NCBI RefSeq assembly: GCF_014222285.1 | Contig: NZ_JACKZS010000032.1 | Span: 1 to 51,229 of the forward strand | Direction of reading: 5' to 3' | DNA: 51,229 nt | From: Nostoc sp. UCD121 | GTDB taxonomy: Bacteria; Cyanobacteriota; Cyanobacteriia; Cyanobacteriales; Nostocaceae | Part shown: positions 1 through 9,044 of the stretch, in pieces | Numbering within the stretch: position 1 is the first letter of the stretch | How the letters are laid out: every line of letters starts with the position of its first letter | The notes under the pieces: model-generated | What the model was told of the DNA's origin: nothing | The model's database searches: none | What the model saw: only the letters and a program-made list of their open reading frames with translations | Made by a program: the position numbers and the translations under genes

Positions 1-153
1 AACTTTGTGCATGACGTTGTAGATTTTGAGGCGATACGCGATCGCATTTTATTTGAATTGAAGTTGGGACGGCAAGCTTCAGCTTACAAAGCAGCACAGA
101 AAGCACTTAATCGATTTATTCAAGAAATAAAACATCTGGTTGACAGTTTCTGA
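1..153 (+). CDS. C-terminal 50 residues of an unknown protein, cut by the window edge
   Basis: Frame 1 is open from the first base to a TGA at 151-153 and gives a Lys/Ala/Arg-rich, helix-prone tail ending in HLVDSF. The frame contains a HIP1-like GCGATCGC site and ordinary codons, so I read it as the end of a real gene whose start lies outside the window. There is no recognisable domain, and a family cannot be given from 50 residues. The stretch from 154 to 300 between this stop and the next gene shows nothing. Confidence 0.45.
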   Translation, partial: NFVHDVVDFEAIRDRILFELKLGRQASAYKAAQKALNRFIQEIKHLVDSF

Positions 154-300
154 TTGCTGCCAAAACTGCTGCAAGAAGTCACGATTTCTCCAAATTGCCA
201 AATTGATTGGTTTTTATCACTTTTTAATGTTAAGCAATATTTCGCCAACAGTGTCTTCTCTATATCTACCCCGACAAGCCGCTATGCTTTTACGCACCAC

Positions 301-1140
301 TCAAGTAGCTGACTCTACCTGAGAATTAGCTTTTAAACCAGATAATACACTTTCCATTTTTGATAAAGGCACAGCACCCGAAAAAGTCTCGCCATTAATA
401 AAAAAGAAAGGAGTACCTCGAAGTCCCAACTTTTGGGCCAACTGTTTATCTTTTGCGATCGCAGCATTGGCTTCTGCTGAATTGCGTTGTTGGTTGAACT
501 GTGACAAATCTAGTTTCAGATTTTTAGCGATATCAACATATAATTTCTCGCCTAATTTGTCTTGCTTGACAAATAAAGCATCTTGATATTGCCAAAACTT
601 TCCTTGTTTAGATGCAGCCCAGGCAGCTTTAGCCGCCGGCATTGCTTCAGGGTGAATCGCAGTCAAAGGAAAATGTTTGTACACTAATGTGACTTCATCT
701 TGATGTTTTGCCATGAACTGCTTTAGAGTCTTATGAGCCTTAGCGCAAAAAGGACATTGAAAATCAGAGAATTCTATCAACACAATCTTTTGTTCTGTTG
801 CGCCAGTCAGAGGAGATTCACCAATCACGCTGCTAGGATTTTCTTTAATTTCCTGCTTGATTAATTGTAGACCTTGTTGCTGTTTTTTTTGTTGCTGCTG
901 CTGATAAGCTTCTAAAGCTTCCTTAACTATTTCTGGATGATTGCGGATAGCCTGCAAAACTTCAGCTTCAAATTTGGGATTAATGAGATTACTATTCTCG
1001 ACTTCAGGAATATTAGTGTTGGCTTGTACGGGCATTGACCAACTAAGTAATATAATACAAAAAAATAAAATTCCTACTAAGTCGAACAAGCGTCTCCAGT
1101 AACGACGCAAAGCACAATGTATATTCATCATATTTATCAT
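301..1140 (-). CDS. DsbA-family thiol:disulfide oxidoreductase, secreted or membrane-anchored
   Basis: The 279-residue product has a basic N-terminus and a hydrophobic segment (about residues 17-37) ending near VQA, consistent with a Sec signal or anchor. A Gln/Lys-rich helical linker follows (about 60-95), then a thioredoxin-fold domain whose active site C129-P-F-C132 sits in a FSDFQCPFC context. The cis-proline region is visible as RGTPFFFING near the C-terminus. DsbA/DsbG-like proteins of this layout form or shuffle disulfides in the periplasm. That fits nearby Cys-rich secreted proteins such as the one at 3491-3847, although no shared operon is evident. The start is uncertain among three close Met codons (1140, 1131, 1128). 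Family assignment is firm; substrate is unknown. Confidence 0.85.
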   Translation of the reverse strand: MINMMNIHCALRRYWRRLFDLVGILFFCIILLSWSMPVQANTNIPEVENSNLINPKFEAEVLQAIRNHPEIVKEALEAYQQQQQKKQQQGLQLIKQEIKENPSSVIGESPLTGATEQKIVLIEFSDFQCPFCAKAHKTLKQFMAKHQDEVTLVYKHFPLTAIHPEAMPAAKAAWAASKQGKFWQYQDALFVKQDKLGEKLYVDIAKNLKLDLSQFNQQRNSAEANAAIAKDKQLAQKLGLRGTPFFFINGETFSGAVPLSKMESVLSGLKANSQVESAT

Positions 1141-1167
1141 TCTTGAAAGATTTTTTATAATATTTCC

Positions 1168-3303
1168 CTAATTCAAAATTTTCGTCACAAACCCATCATT
1201 ATCATTACTCCCACCAGCTAAACTTGGTTGAAAGGGCTTCTGGGTTGGAAAGTTACTAGAACTAGTAACCCCTGTAATATAAGCAGCATTACCCAAAAGG
1301 TTTAAAGGCTTGAAAGCGATGCCTTTACCGCGATCGCTTTCGCTACCTCCCAGATAAGTAGAATAAACTAACTCATTACCTAAAAAGCTTAGTGCTGTGA
1401 CAAAGGCATCACCTTTGCCACCATAGGTATTTTGCAAAGCATTCTTGACGGGAAAGTTACTAGAAGTAGTATCACCTGTGATGTATGCGTTGCCAAAATT
1501 GTCCACAGCTATATCTAGGCCAAGTTCGCTATTACTACCTCCTAAATAGGTGGAGTAAACTAAACCATTACCTTGTAAATCGACCTTTGTGACAAACGCA
1601 TCACTCTGACCACCTGCCCAATTTTGCAAGGGATTATTGAGAGGAAAGTTAGTAGAACTAGTGGTTCCTGCTACATACGCAAAACCAAGACTATCCACAG
1701 CTAAGGAAAAGCCATAGTCGTTGTCACTACCTCCTAAATAGGTAGAGTAAACTAAACCATCAGCATATTGATTTAATTTTGTAACAAACACATCATATCT
1801 ACCAGGCGCTTTCCCCAGTAACGCATTATATAGAGGGAAATTAGCAGAGTTGGTATTCCCTGTGATGTAGGCATTGCCGAAAGTGTCGATATCTATATCC
1901 GTCGCACCATCACCATTACTGCCTCCCACGTAGGTAGAATACAGCAGAGCGTTACCTGTTGGGTTTAACTTCGTGACAAAGGCATCAAAACCCCCACCAA
2001 TCTTACTTTGAAAAGCTTTGTAGAGTGGGAAATTATTAGAGTTAGTCAGACCTGCTACGTAAGTACAACCCAGAGAATCTACAGCTATGCCATAACTACC
2101 ATCCGTGCCACTACCTCCCAGGAAAGTGGAGTAAAATAGTTTGCCGTCTGGCTTCAGCTTGGTGACAAAGGCATCAAAACCCCCACCAATCTTACTTTGA
2201 AAAGCTTTGTAGAGTGGGAAGTTAGCAGAAAAAGCGCTTCCTGTCACATAAGCATCACCCAAAGCGTCTACAGCTATGGAGCCAGCATAGTCTCTATTAC
2301 TACCGCCCAGATAAGTAGAATAGACTAAACCATTGCCTAGTGGGTTCAGCTTAGTGACAAACACATTACCGAAGCCACCAATAGTACTTTGATAAGCGTT
2401 TTTGGTTGGGAAATTAACAGAACTAATTTCCCCAATAATGTAAGCATTGCCCAAAACGTCCACAGCTATCTGTCTGCCAGTGTCAAGTCTAGTACCTCCT
2501 AATTAAGTGGAATAGACTAGTACAGGGTCGATGACTAATGGCTCGTGGCTGTCATAGCTTGCCAGGGCTATCTCTACTGACTGCTGTTTTGACAGTACAT
2601 ACTTTGCTTCTACTAACTGTTTATGACCATTTATAACCTGATATACTATCGGCTTGTGCTGTTGTAGTACACCAGAGGATGTGTGTACCAATAACTGTCC
2701 TTGGTCATCGATTTCTAGCTGTTGCGCTCCCTCTAGCTTGAGCTTGATTAAATTCGGGTCTGCTCCTGGCGCAACCAGCAAGTCATATTCCAATTGCCCT
2801 TGATTACCGTAGTAAACTAGGTCGATGCCTGGATACAAGGAACTGTATTTTACTTGTGCATAAGTAGGTATATCCTGATGCCATTGCTGCGGGTTGCTAC
2901 CAACAAAATAGTTAACTACTCCAGGCAAAGGCTGTACAGATGTTGGCTGAATATCAGGATTGCTACCTAGCCATTGCAGCTTAATTTGTGTACTTTTTAC
3001 AGTCTTTTGGGACGAGGATGTTTGCTCTTTATTCTCTGGGTTAGAGAGTGCCAACACCGCTGATGATTGAGTCAGAAATAATGTATATCCATCACCACGG
3101 GAGAGAAATTTTACCTTATGGTCAGTTTGACCATAGTTTGGTTGAAAACTCAAAGGCAATTCACCATAAGCCTCAATGATTGGGCTTGTGTTTGTGGCCT
3201 TTTCAGTTGTTAATTGGCTATTGGCAAAAGCCTGTTGATTCCAACTAGTCAACAGCAACAGTAGTAAACAAAAACCAGTCAGAACTTTCTTAAAGATTTT
3301 CAT
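1168..3303 (-). pseudogene. SBBP-repeat beta-propeller protein, interrupted by one in-frame stop
   Basis: Reading the minus strand from 3303, the product has a signal peptide (about residues 1-28), then a domain common to SBBP proteins with a LSFQPNYGQ motif. Repeated beta-propeller units follow, each containing YSTYLGGS and a downstream DAFVTKL and NFP motif. At 2503-2505 the Tyr codon of the first YSTYLGG is TAA. Without that stop the frame continues for 13 codons to a GTG at 2463 and on to 1168 with no frameshift, giving 712 codons in total. At least seven repeats lie in the distal part. Such proteins are secreted and have no well-defined function. The gene is either a recent nonsense pseudogene or is read through. 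The distal part could be translated separately from the GTG, but it would then lack a signal peptide. Confidence 0.85.
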
Positions 3304-3490
3304 CAGAATTTCCCAACAATTAATGTGATAACAATTAGTTAAGTACCCTTAGCCTACTTTTAGTGGAGACGCTGCACATAGATACGGCAAAGCTAACGCC
3401 CCCAGGACTAACGCAAAATTAAAAATCACTGTTTACGCAATGTCTGAACCTTGGTTGCTCAAACTCACCAAGAGTTAATATCGAGCCAGC

Positions 3491-3847
3491 CTACTGTACG
3501 CCAGAATTAGCAGAACAAGTACCCGGCTGACCTGCATAATCACATTCTTTTTTGATGTCATTCCACTCCAGAGGAGGGGTAGCAGGAGCGCAGGGCATCA
3601 CAACAGGTGTACCTGTGACACCATTAGTATCTACTGTACACTGGATAAAAGTAGTACAATCGTCTGGATTTGGATATAAACAATCTTCTGGCCCTTTACA
3701 TTGGGTTGCTGCTATATCCTTGGTTGGGCATACGAAACCAGCGTCTTGTGCTTGTACTTTATCTATGGTGACTCTACCTATTAAAAATCCTGCAACTGTC
3801 ACAGTGAGCAATAAGCTCATCACAAAAAGTCCAACTATTTTCTTCAT
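3491..3847 (-). CDS. Small secreted protein with a CBM14/peritrophin-A-like cysteine pattern
   Basis: The 118-residue product begins with a clear Sec signal peptide (residues 1 to about 34, ending KVQAQ). The mature part has eight cysteines. Six of them fit the peritrophin-A/CBM14 chitin-binding spacing: C-x12-C-x5-C-x15-C-x14-C-x8-C, with the typical NPDDCTTFIQC, an aromatic-Asn (LEWN) before the fifth Cys, and CDYAG after it. An AGGA ribosome binding site lies about 11 bases before the ATG. In animals this fold binds chitin. In a cyanobacterium it could bind GlcNAc-containing polymers or act extracellularly in another way. The domain call rests only on the motif pattern. There is no obvious operon partner; the gene sits downstream of an empty, MITE-containing gap. 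Confidence 0.7.
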   Translation of the reverse strand: MKKIVGLFVMSLLLTVTVAGFLIGRVTIDKVQAQDAGFVCPTKDIAATQCKGPEDCLYPNPDDCTTFIQCTVDTNGVTGTPVVMPCAPATPPLEWNDIKKECDYAGQPGTCSANSGVQ

Positions 3848-4381
3848 AATAAGTTGCTTCCTGAGAAATGAATTATTTCTGGATATTTTAGATAGTTAGC
3901 AAATATATTTGATTTTGCAGCAATTCTATAATTAATTGATACTTTATATGTTTACTAGATACGTCATCAAAAATCAAGCAAAAATCAAGTATTTATATAA
4001 ACAACCTATTTTTCCGACTTTTCCTACTTTCTATAAATAGTCAAAGCTACATTTCTCTAATTTGTTAGCGTACAAAATTCCCAATTTGGCACAGTCTAGC
4101 CTTATTGACAGTGCAATCAAGATTTTTGAGTCTTTGATTACTCCTAAGCCTACAAGGTATTGAGCCGAGATACGCCCGAAATAGTGCCACTTCGCTCAAA
4201 AAGCTTACCCTGTATACATTTACGCTGTACTACTTTTTAGGGGTTTCATGTCCGCTAATTGACATTAGCAGACGTAAATTGGCTCAAAAAGGGGTTTTTT
4301 GTCTGCTAATGTAAGTGGCACTATTTCGGGGACATCCCGACTGAACCCCTAATTGATTCTAAAAATCCCAAGTGCAGTAAT
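3848..4381. other. 534-base gap without a gene
   Basis: AT-rich DNA with no supported ORF. It holds the inverted-repeat element at 4175-4330, described separately. The part nearest 3848 probably carries the promoter of the CBM14-like gene, but I cannot define its -35 and -10 boxes with confidence. Confidence 0.6.
4175..4330. mobile_element. MITE-like element with 18-bp perfect terminal inverted repeats
   Basis: CCCGAAATAGTGCCACTT at 4175-4192 is the exact reverse complement of 4313-4330, giving a 156-bp unit. Inside, ACATTAGCAGAC (about 4262-4273) and GTCTGCTAATGT (about 4301-4312) form a second perfect 12-bp inverted repeat that abuts the right terminus, so the unit can fold into nested hairpins. 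It has no coding capacity. I see no convincing target duplication: the flanks GAGATACG and GACATCCC do not match. Confidence 0.65.
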
Positions 4382-4948
4382 CTAAATAAGTTCTATTACT
4401 AGCCCACTTTCACCCTCTTTAGAATTACCCTCACATAAATACCAGCCCCAAATTGAACTATTTAAACTAGTCCAAGCCTCTTTAATACCAGTTGTGATAT
4501 ATGCCATTGGGGCTCCTATTAAAATTTCGCCAAGATGTGCCCCAGGATCTTCCATTGTCTTAAAATCCTCTGTAAGTTTGGCCAGAGTCATATTGTTAGT
4601 TTTTCCACTGTTCGGAACATAAGAGTAAAAATTTCCAGATTGACTTCTCAAAATTCCTACACCATTAACAAGTTCTACATTGTAAGTTCTCTTGGAACCC
4701 CCATATACTCCAATGTACTCGTTACGACTTCTATCCCACCACTTAGATCCCCACTTGGGATAACTTATATTGACTTCAAAACTATAATTTTTTGTTGCTC
4801 TTTGACTTAAATTTGCTATATCTTCATCGTTTCCATGTAAGTCAAACACTGATGTATCATCTTTTTCATCAGTAAATTTTCCCCATCCATCGTTTGTAAT
4901 ATAAACATATTTTTTTTCGTACCATAACCTTGCACTCACATGAGCCAT
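4382..4948 (-). CDS. Hypothetical protein, 188 residues
   Basis: I do not recognise the family. The start ATG at 4948 is preceded by a perfect AAGGAG eight bases upstream, so the gene is likely real and well translated. The product has no signal peptide or membrane segment. It is rich in Trp, Tyr, Gly and Asn, with many short predicted beta strands, as in small beta-sandwich lectin-like or lysin-like proteins. The C-terminal half contains GAHLGEILIGAPMAYITTG and ends in an acidic tail. It lies upstream of the CBM14-like gene on the same strand but 534 bases away, so co-transcription is uncertain. Confidence 0.65.
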   Translation of the reverse strand: MAHVSARLWYEKKYVYITNDGWGKFTDEKDDTSVFDLHGNDEDIANLSQRATKNYSFEVNISYPKWGSKWWDRSRNEYIGVYGGSKRTYNVELVNGVGILRSQSGNFYSYVPNSGKTNNMTLAKLTEDFKTMEDPGAHLGEILIGAPMAYITTGIKEAWTSLNSSIWGWYLCEGNSKEGESGLVIELI

Positions 4949-5165
4949 TGATTTATTCTCCTTTTAACTGATTATGCTTATCGGTTTTCTACCGTTTTTT
5001 AGTCCAAACCTTTGGCTCTCCCCTATTTAGTACAAAACCTCCTTATTACTGATAGCTTTACAAAGTACGTGCCTTTATAAAATTTTTCATACAAGGTTTT
5101 CTAGAATAAATAGTTTTGCTTATCGCACTAGGTATAGGAGAGCCAATTCTTGTTTCTGTTTCTCG

Positions 5166-5459
5166 TTAAGCAGCTTCTTTCTCTGCTTCACTTACTTCTG
5201 CTGCAACTGCTTTGAGTATATCTGCAACCCTCAGTAATAAAGCAAAACTAGGTGTTCCATAAATTACTTCCTTTATCCATCCCAGTAGTTTTTGTTCCCC
5301 TGGATCAATAACTCCATTATCTTGCAGAAAAACCCCTATAAAAAACCCCATATCTTGATTCACAAGGGCTTTCTGCACTTGAAACTCACTAGCCCCCACT
5401 TCTAACGCATCCTCGAGGAGTTGTTTGTAATTAGTTTTATCTTGTTCAGTATTCCACAT
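5166..5459 (-). CDS. Hypothetical protein, 97 residues, acidic
   Basis: A short cytosolic protein without recognised motifs. It is predicted to be mostly helical, with a hydrophobic core around DMGFFIGVFLQDNGVID and FALLLRVADILKAVAAEV and an acidic C-terminus. AAGGTG lies about nine bases before the ATG at 5459, supporting the start. It is on the same strand as the 188-residue gene and separated from it by about 217 AT-rich bases. No function can be assigned. Confidence 0.6.
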   Translation of the reverse strand: MWNTEQDKTNYKQLLEDALEVGASEFQVQKALVNQDMGFFIGVFLQDNGVIDPGEQKLLGWIKEVIYGTPSFALLLRVADILKAVAAEVSEAEKEAA

Positions 5460-5711
5460 TTAAAGATTACACCTTTGGTACAACTATTTGTTGGAAAAAT
5501 AAAAGTCAAAAAGCAATTGTATTTTTGTCACTCTAAGGTAGTAAGAGTTTCAAACGTTGTGTAGCGAATAGCAGCAGCTTCGCTACTTCCGCGCTTAATC
5601 TAAAACACTACAAAGTTATGTTTTAGGCAACCTTCATGTGTCTCGTTTGACAAATGCTTTAAGTAAATTGTTTGAAACTCATATCAACATACTTTTACTT
5701 TCATAATAAAA

Positions 5712-5855
5712 ATGCAAGGACAGTTAAGAAAGTTAAGTAAATATTTACTTAAACTTCATATAACCGCTCAATTGCTTGATACAAGATTTATAATACCTGC
5801 TACGGGCATCCGTAAGAGGTTAAAAGAGGCAGGAATGTATGAAGAACCCGATTAA
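5712..5855 (+). CDS. Candidate 47-residue ORF, unproven
   Basis: ATG at 5712, TAA at 5853-5855. The product is Lys/Leu/Ile-rich with the tail IRKRLKEAGMYEEPD, which reads like genuine protein rather than noise. There is no clear ribosome binding site and the ORF contains a perfect palindrome. It may be a small protein or the remnant of a larger one. Family unknown. Confidence 0.3.
   Translation: MQGQLRKLSKYLLKLHITAQLLDTRFIIPATGIRKRLKEAGMYEEPD
5733..5752. repeat. Perfect 20-bp palindrome
   Basis: TTAAGTAAATATTTACTTAA equals its own reverse complement. It could be an operator or a cruciform-forming site, or chance in AT-rich DNA. A related sequence (ATATTTACTTTAGTTAAG) occurs near 6015-6032, upstream of the next gene. 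Confidence 0.5.
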
Positions 5856-6104
5856 TGCACCCATTCCCACACATCCGCAATTGTTGGGGAGAGGGCATCA
5901 GTGAGAGGTTGCAGTGGGGGATTGCGATTGTTGATGGGGTGTTGGTGAATTGGGAGGCGTAGCAATTGCTCATGTAACAGTGCCTTTCTGACTCCTGAAT
6001 TCTTCAAAAAGTAACTATATATTTACTTTAGTTAAGTGGGAAAAGTGGGTTTAGTAGGATATTTTGTACTAACCCTTGATTATGCTGTTCTGTATAAATG
6101 CAAT

Positions 6105-6113
6105 GGAGGTGAT
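6105..6113 (+). promoter_or_regulatory. Perfect Shine-Dalgarno sequence fixing a TTG start
   Basis: GGAGGTGAT is fully complementary to the 3' end of 16S rRNA and ends five bases before TTG at 6119. This supports the non-ATG start of the 89-residue gene. Confidence 0.75.
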
Positions 6114-6118
6114 TAAAC

Positions 6119-6388
6119 TTGGTTGAATCTCGGCAGCATCAGCAGTTAAAACATCTAGGCCAGAAAGTAACCGTGCAAATAGTGCCATCTGGTGTACCAG
6201 AAGAGGTCGCTGATTTTGACTTATTGCTGAAAAATACAACAGCTAAAATACTAAACTTATCTAGAATCCCTAATCAAGGAGAATGGATTGTTTGGCGTGA
6301 CGAAAATTTTCGGATTACAAAGGTAATTCACTTGCTCGAAGGTAATATTGACGCACGAGTTGAGATGGAATGGCATGAAAGCCATTAA
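6119..6388 (+). CDS. Hypothetical protein, 89 residues, TTG start
   Basis: The frame opens at TTG, five bases after a perfect GGAGGTGAT. No Met codon occurs in the first 80 residues, so the TTG start is well supported. The product is a small soluble protein with alternating beta-strand-like segments (KVTVQIVPSGV, GEWIVWRDENFRITKVIHLL) and the C-terminal stretch DARVEMEWHESH. I do not recognise the family. It stands alone, followed by about 200 bases without a gene and then the AAA fragment on the other strand. Confidence 0.55.
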   Translation: MVESRQHQQLKHLGQKVTVQIVPSGVPEEVADFDLLLKNTTAKILNLSRIPNQGEWIVWRDENFRITKVIHLLEGNIDARVEMEWHESH

Positions 6389-6589
6389 GTATTAAGTTGT
6401 TGATTGCCTCCACTGCTTTTAAACACTTCCTGCTCAAGGGTTCCTTCTCTACAAAACGCTTTTCTACCTTGGGTTACGCCAACTGTATCGCCCCCATAGA
6501 ATCAGGAAACAATCGCCATCAAGGAGGTATTGGGGAAAAGAGGGTTTTCTTTATTCCTTTCCCCTTTAACATGAACCCAGGATTGTTTC

Positions 6590-7030
6590 TCAGTTCATAT
6601 TGCGAAACTTAGCAGCACGCAAAGATTGAGTTTTCGCTGCAACCATAGGACTGCTAGCCCGTCGTGCGGTGGATGCCCAACCCTGCATACGCTCAACTGC
6701 CGCAGCGTCCTGAATTGCAAGTGGGGTAATGGTTTGACGACAGGTTTCGAGGTCAGCAAGCGTTATCTGCTGCGGTCTATCCTCATCGAATGCCAGCAGA
6801 GCAGCTTCTGAAGCAAGGGTTTCCAGTTCTGCCCCTGAAAATTTCGCGGTGTTGGCAGCGATCGCTTCGAGGTACTCCGATTCCAGATGAATGCCAAAGC
6901 GTTGTAGATGAATCCCTAGAATCTGTACACGCTCCGGTTCTGTGGGTAGATCAACAAAGAAAGATTCGTCAAATCTTCCTTTCCTCTTAAATTCACTTGG
7001 TAGTGCTGATGGGTCATTGCAGGTTGCAAC
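6590..7030 (-). pseudogene. C-terminal fragment of an AAA+ ATPase cut off by an insertion element
   Basis: The minus strand from 7030 to a TGA at 6590-6592 is open for 147 codons and begins inside the second region of homology of an AAA ATPase: VATCNDPSALPSEFKRKGRFDESFFVDLP, shown here in two parts as VATCNDPSALPSEF and KRKGRFDESFFVDLP, with the arginine fingers in RKGRFD. An AAA lid helix follows (EAIAANTAKFSGAELETLAS). The Walker A and B parts are missing. The fragment stops exactly where the terminal inverted repeat of the ISKra4-like element begins at 7031. No matching N-terminal half is found on the far side at 8955 onward, so the insertion was accompanied by loss or rearrangement. It resembles the cyanobacterial single-domain AAA proteins of the FtsH/spastin-like clade. 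Confidence 0.8.
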
Positions 7031-8954
7031 GGGAGCAATGCGATTTTGTGAGATTGGCTAAAAAAGGTGCGATCGCTAATCATCTCTTACGTACTAGTTA
7101 AATATTTAATACAATAATAGTGGTAATATTAACTAGAAAATATAACCTGTACCAAAAACGAGGTTTCTGTAGATTGTTGCGACTAGAAAAAAGGTAAAAT
7201 TTCCTTTCAGGAATAGTTTTGAAATAGGAAGTATCTACCTTTATGGAAAAAAACATATCTGCGAATCTAAATTTCGCCGATTCATTATCAGATTTCCAAG
7301 AGGATGTTACAAAACTTTTAGATTTTAAAAATATCGAGGAATGGTCTGGAAGAATAGTTAAAGAAAGAGAAGAAAAAATTAGACAGGCTGCGTTAGTTTT
7401 AGCGGGTCAATGTATTGCCATATTATTGCATAAGCTTTCTCAATCAGAGTCAGCTCATAAAACAGCAATTAATCAAACCAAAGGTTGGTGGCATACCGAT
7501 ACGCGAAGACACGGTTATACGAAGAGGGAAATATTAACCGTAGGTAATGTTGTGGTAACTCTCAAATTACCATACGTTGTTCAAAAAACAGAAAAAAAAG
7601 CGAAGAAAAAATCTACTAATGTTGGGTTCTGTCCCTTGTTAAAATGGTTAGGAATGTCAGAGGGCTTGACTCCATTAGTTTGGTCAGATATTGCCAAATA
7701 TGGTGCCATAGCTAGTTCTTTTGAAGCTGCACATACAATCCTGGACGATTGGGGAATTAATATTAGTGTTAAACGAATTGAACGACTGACATATAAATTT
7801 GGTCAAATCGGCATTGATTTACGTCAAACTAAAATATCTAACTTGCAACAAGGTAAATTACCTGATGGGAATATACTTAAAGACCAAAGAGTTGTAATTG
7901 CTGTAGATGGTGGCAGGAGTAGAATTAGGATTAATAAAAAAGGTAGAAAAAATCCCAAAACAAACAAGCATGGCTTTATAGGGGAATGGGTTGAGCCAAA
8001 ATTATTAACAATTTATGTGGTTGATGAACAAGGAAAAAAATTTAAAAATAACGAAATAAAGATTGTAAATGATGGCACTTATGAAGACTATAAAGGCTTT
8101 TTACCAATTTTAGAAATGCATCTGATTAGTTTGGGAATTAGTCAAGCAAAACAAGTTTTACTAATTGCTGACGGTGCTGAATGGATTTGGAAACATATCC
8201 CTCCTCTTTTAAAGAAATTGAAATCTCCCGATGCCACTTATCAATTATTTGATTTTTACCATGTTACTGAACGACTACATAAATTTGCTGATGTAGCTTT
8301 TAGTGATGATAAGGAGCGGAATCATTGGTTTAAAAAAGCACGGAAAACTTTAAAAAAAAGTAATGCCATGACCATAATTAGGCAGATGGATGAATTTATC
8401 TCTGAAGCCACGGGAGAATGTTGTAAAACTATGGTGATACAGAGAAATTACCTTTTACGTGCCTATCGTGAAAGGCGTTTAAATTACGCTAAAGTCATAA
8501 CTCAAAAGCTACCTATTGGCAGTGGTGCAATTGAGAGTTTAATCCGCCAAGTTGTCAATTTAAGAATCAAAGGAAACAGTAAATTTTGGTTGAAAGACAA
8601 TGCAGAAATTATATTACATCTGCGTTGTCAATGGATAGCTGGAAGTTGGGATAATTTTTGTGGTTCTATCTTTAATTCCTTTATTAAACCTCAAACTGCT
8701 TGATTAATTTTATACTTCAATTCTGACTTTACTTGATTTTCTGCCGTAATTGATACTAAGTATCAAAGACTGATTGTAGATATTTTTAAGAATAATCGTC
8801 AAAATACTTGCTAGTAATCTTTTTGAGATATCTCATCAAGATGAATTTTTGTGTAAACCAGTATTTTATTTGCAAATAAAATCACCTTGTACCTAAATAT
8901 AATTTTTAGCGATCGCTTGTTTTTGACCAGACCTCACAAAATCGCATTGCTCCC
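7031..8954. mobile_element. Complete ISKra4-like insertion sequence with inverted-repeat ends
   Basis: GGGAGCAATGCGATTTTGTG is the first 20 bases of a 22-bp sequence at 7031-7052 that recurs exactly in reverse complement at 8933-8954. Similarity resumes inward with a shared GCGATCGCTAA block (7069-7079 and 8906-8916), so the imperfect inverted repeats reach about 49 bp. The element is 1924 bp and carries one transposase gene. I see no obvious target duplication next to the ends. The 8704-8905 part between gene and right end shows no further gene. Confidence 0.8.
7243..8703 (+). CDS. DDE transposase, probably ISKra4 family
   Basis: The 486-residue protein has a helical N-terminal part (residues 1-90), then a WWHTDTRRHGYTKRE segment. 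The catalytic core carries a first Asp in VVIAVDGGRSRIRI, a second Asp in LLIADGAEWIW followed by FDFYHVTERL, and a C-terminal block LPIGSGAIESLIRQV-x-RIKG-x-KFW-x-AE with the likely catalytic Glu. The GSGAIES...RIKG...W pattern is that of ISKra4-type and related transposases. The gene is full length and uninterrupted, so the element may be active. ATG at 7243 is the first Met. Subfamily is inferred from motifs only. Confidence 0.8.
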   Translation: MEKNISANLNFADSLSDFQEDVTKLLDFKNIEEWSGRIVKEREEKIRQAALVLAGQCIAILLHKLSQSESAHKTAINQTKGWWHTDTRRHGYTKREILTVGNVVVTLKLPYVVQKTEKKAKKKSTNVGFCPLLKWLGMSEGLTPLVWSDIAKYGAIASSFEAAHTILDDWGINISVKRIERLTYKFGQIGIDLRQTKISNLQQGKLPDGNILKDQRVVIAVDGGRSRIRINKKGRKNPKTNKHGFIGEWVEPKLLTIYVVDEQGKKFKNNEIKIVNDGTYEDYKGFLPILEMHLISLGISQAKQVLLIADGAEWIWKHIPPLLKKLKSPDATYQLFDFYHVTERLHKFADVAFSDDKERNHWFKKARKTLKKSNAMTIIRQMDEFISEATGECCKTMVIQRNYLLRAYRERRLNYAKVITQKLPIGSGAIESLIRQVVNLRIKGNSKFWLKDNAEIILHLRCQWIAGSWDNFCGSIFNSFIKPQTA

Positions 8955-9044
8955 ATCGGGGATTTAGATGGTGTTTTAATTGAGGAAGCTGCCAAATACC
9001 AAAGCGATTGCCATTTCTGAAAGCTGGCTTTGAATGGCTCTGTA

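Larger units (their letters stand above)
5460..6118. other. Gap of about 650 bases with one tiny candidate ORF and a palindrome
   Basis: There is no gene of normal length. The stretch holds a 47-codon ORF (5712-5855), a perfect 20-bp palindrome (5733-5752) and, at its right end, the strong ribosome binding site of the next gene (6105-6113). The rest looks like degraded intergenic DNA. Confidence 0.5.

Noticed and set aside
6397..6990. Three plus-strand ORFs in a row
   Set aside because: The last two lie opposite the AAA ATPase fragment, which reads as clear protein on the minus strand. The first has no ribosome binding site or recognisable motif.
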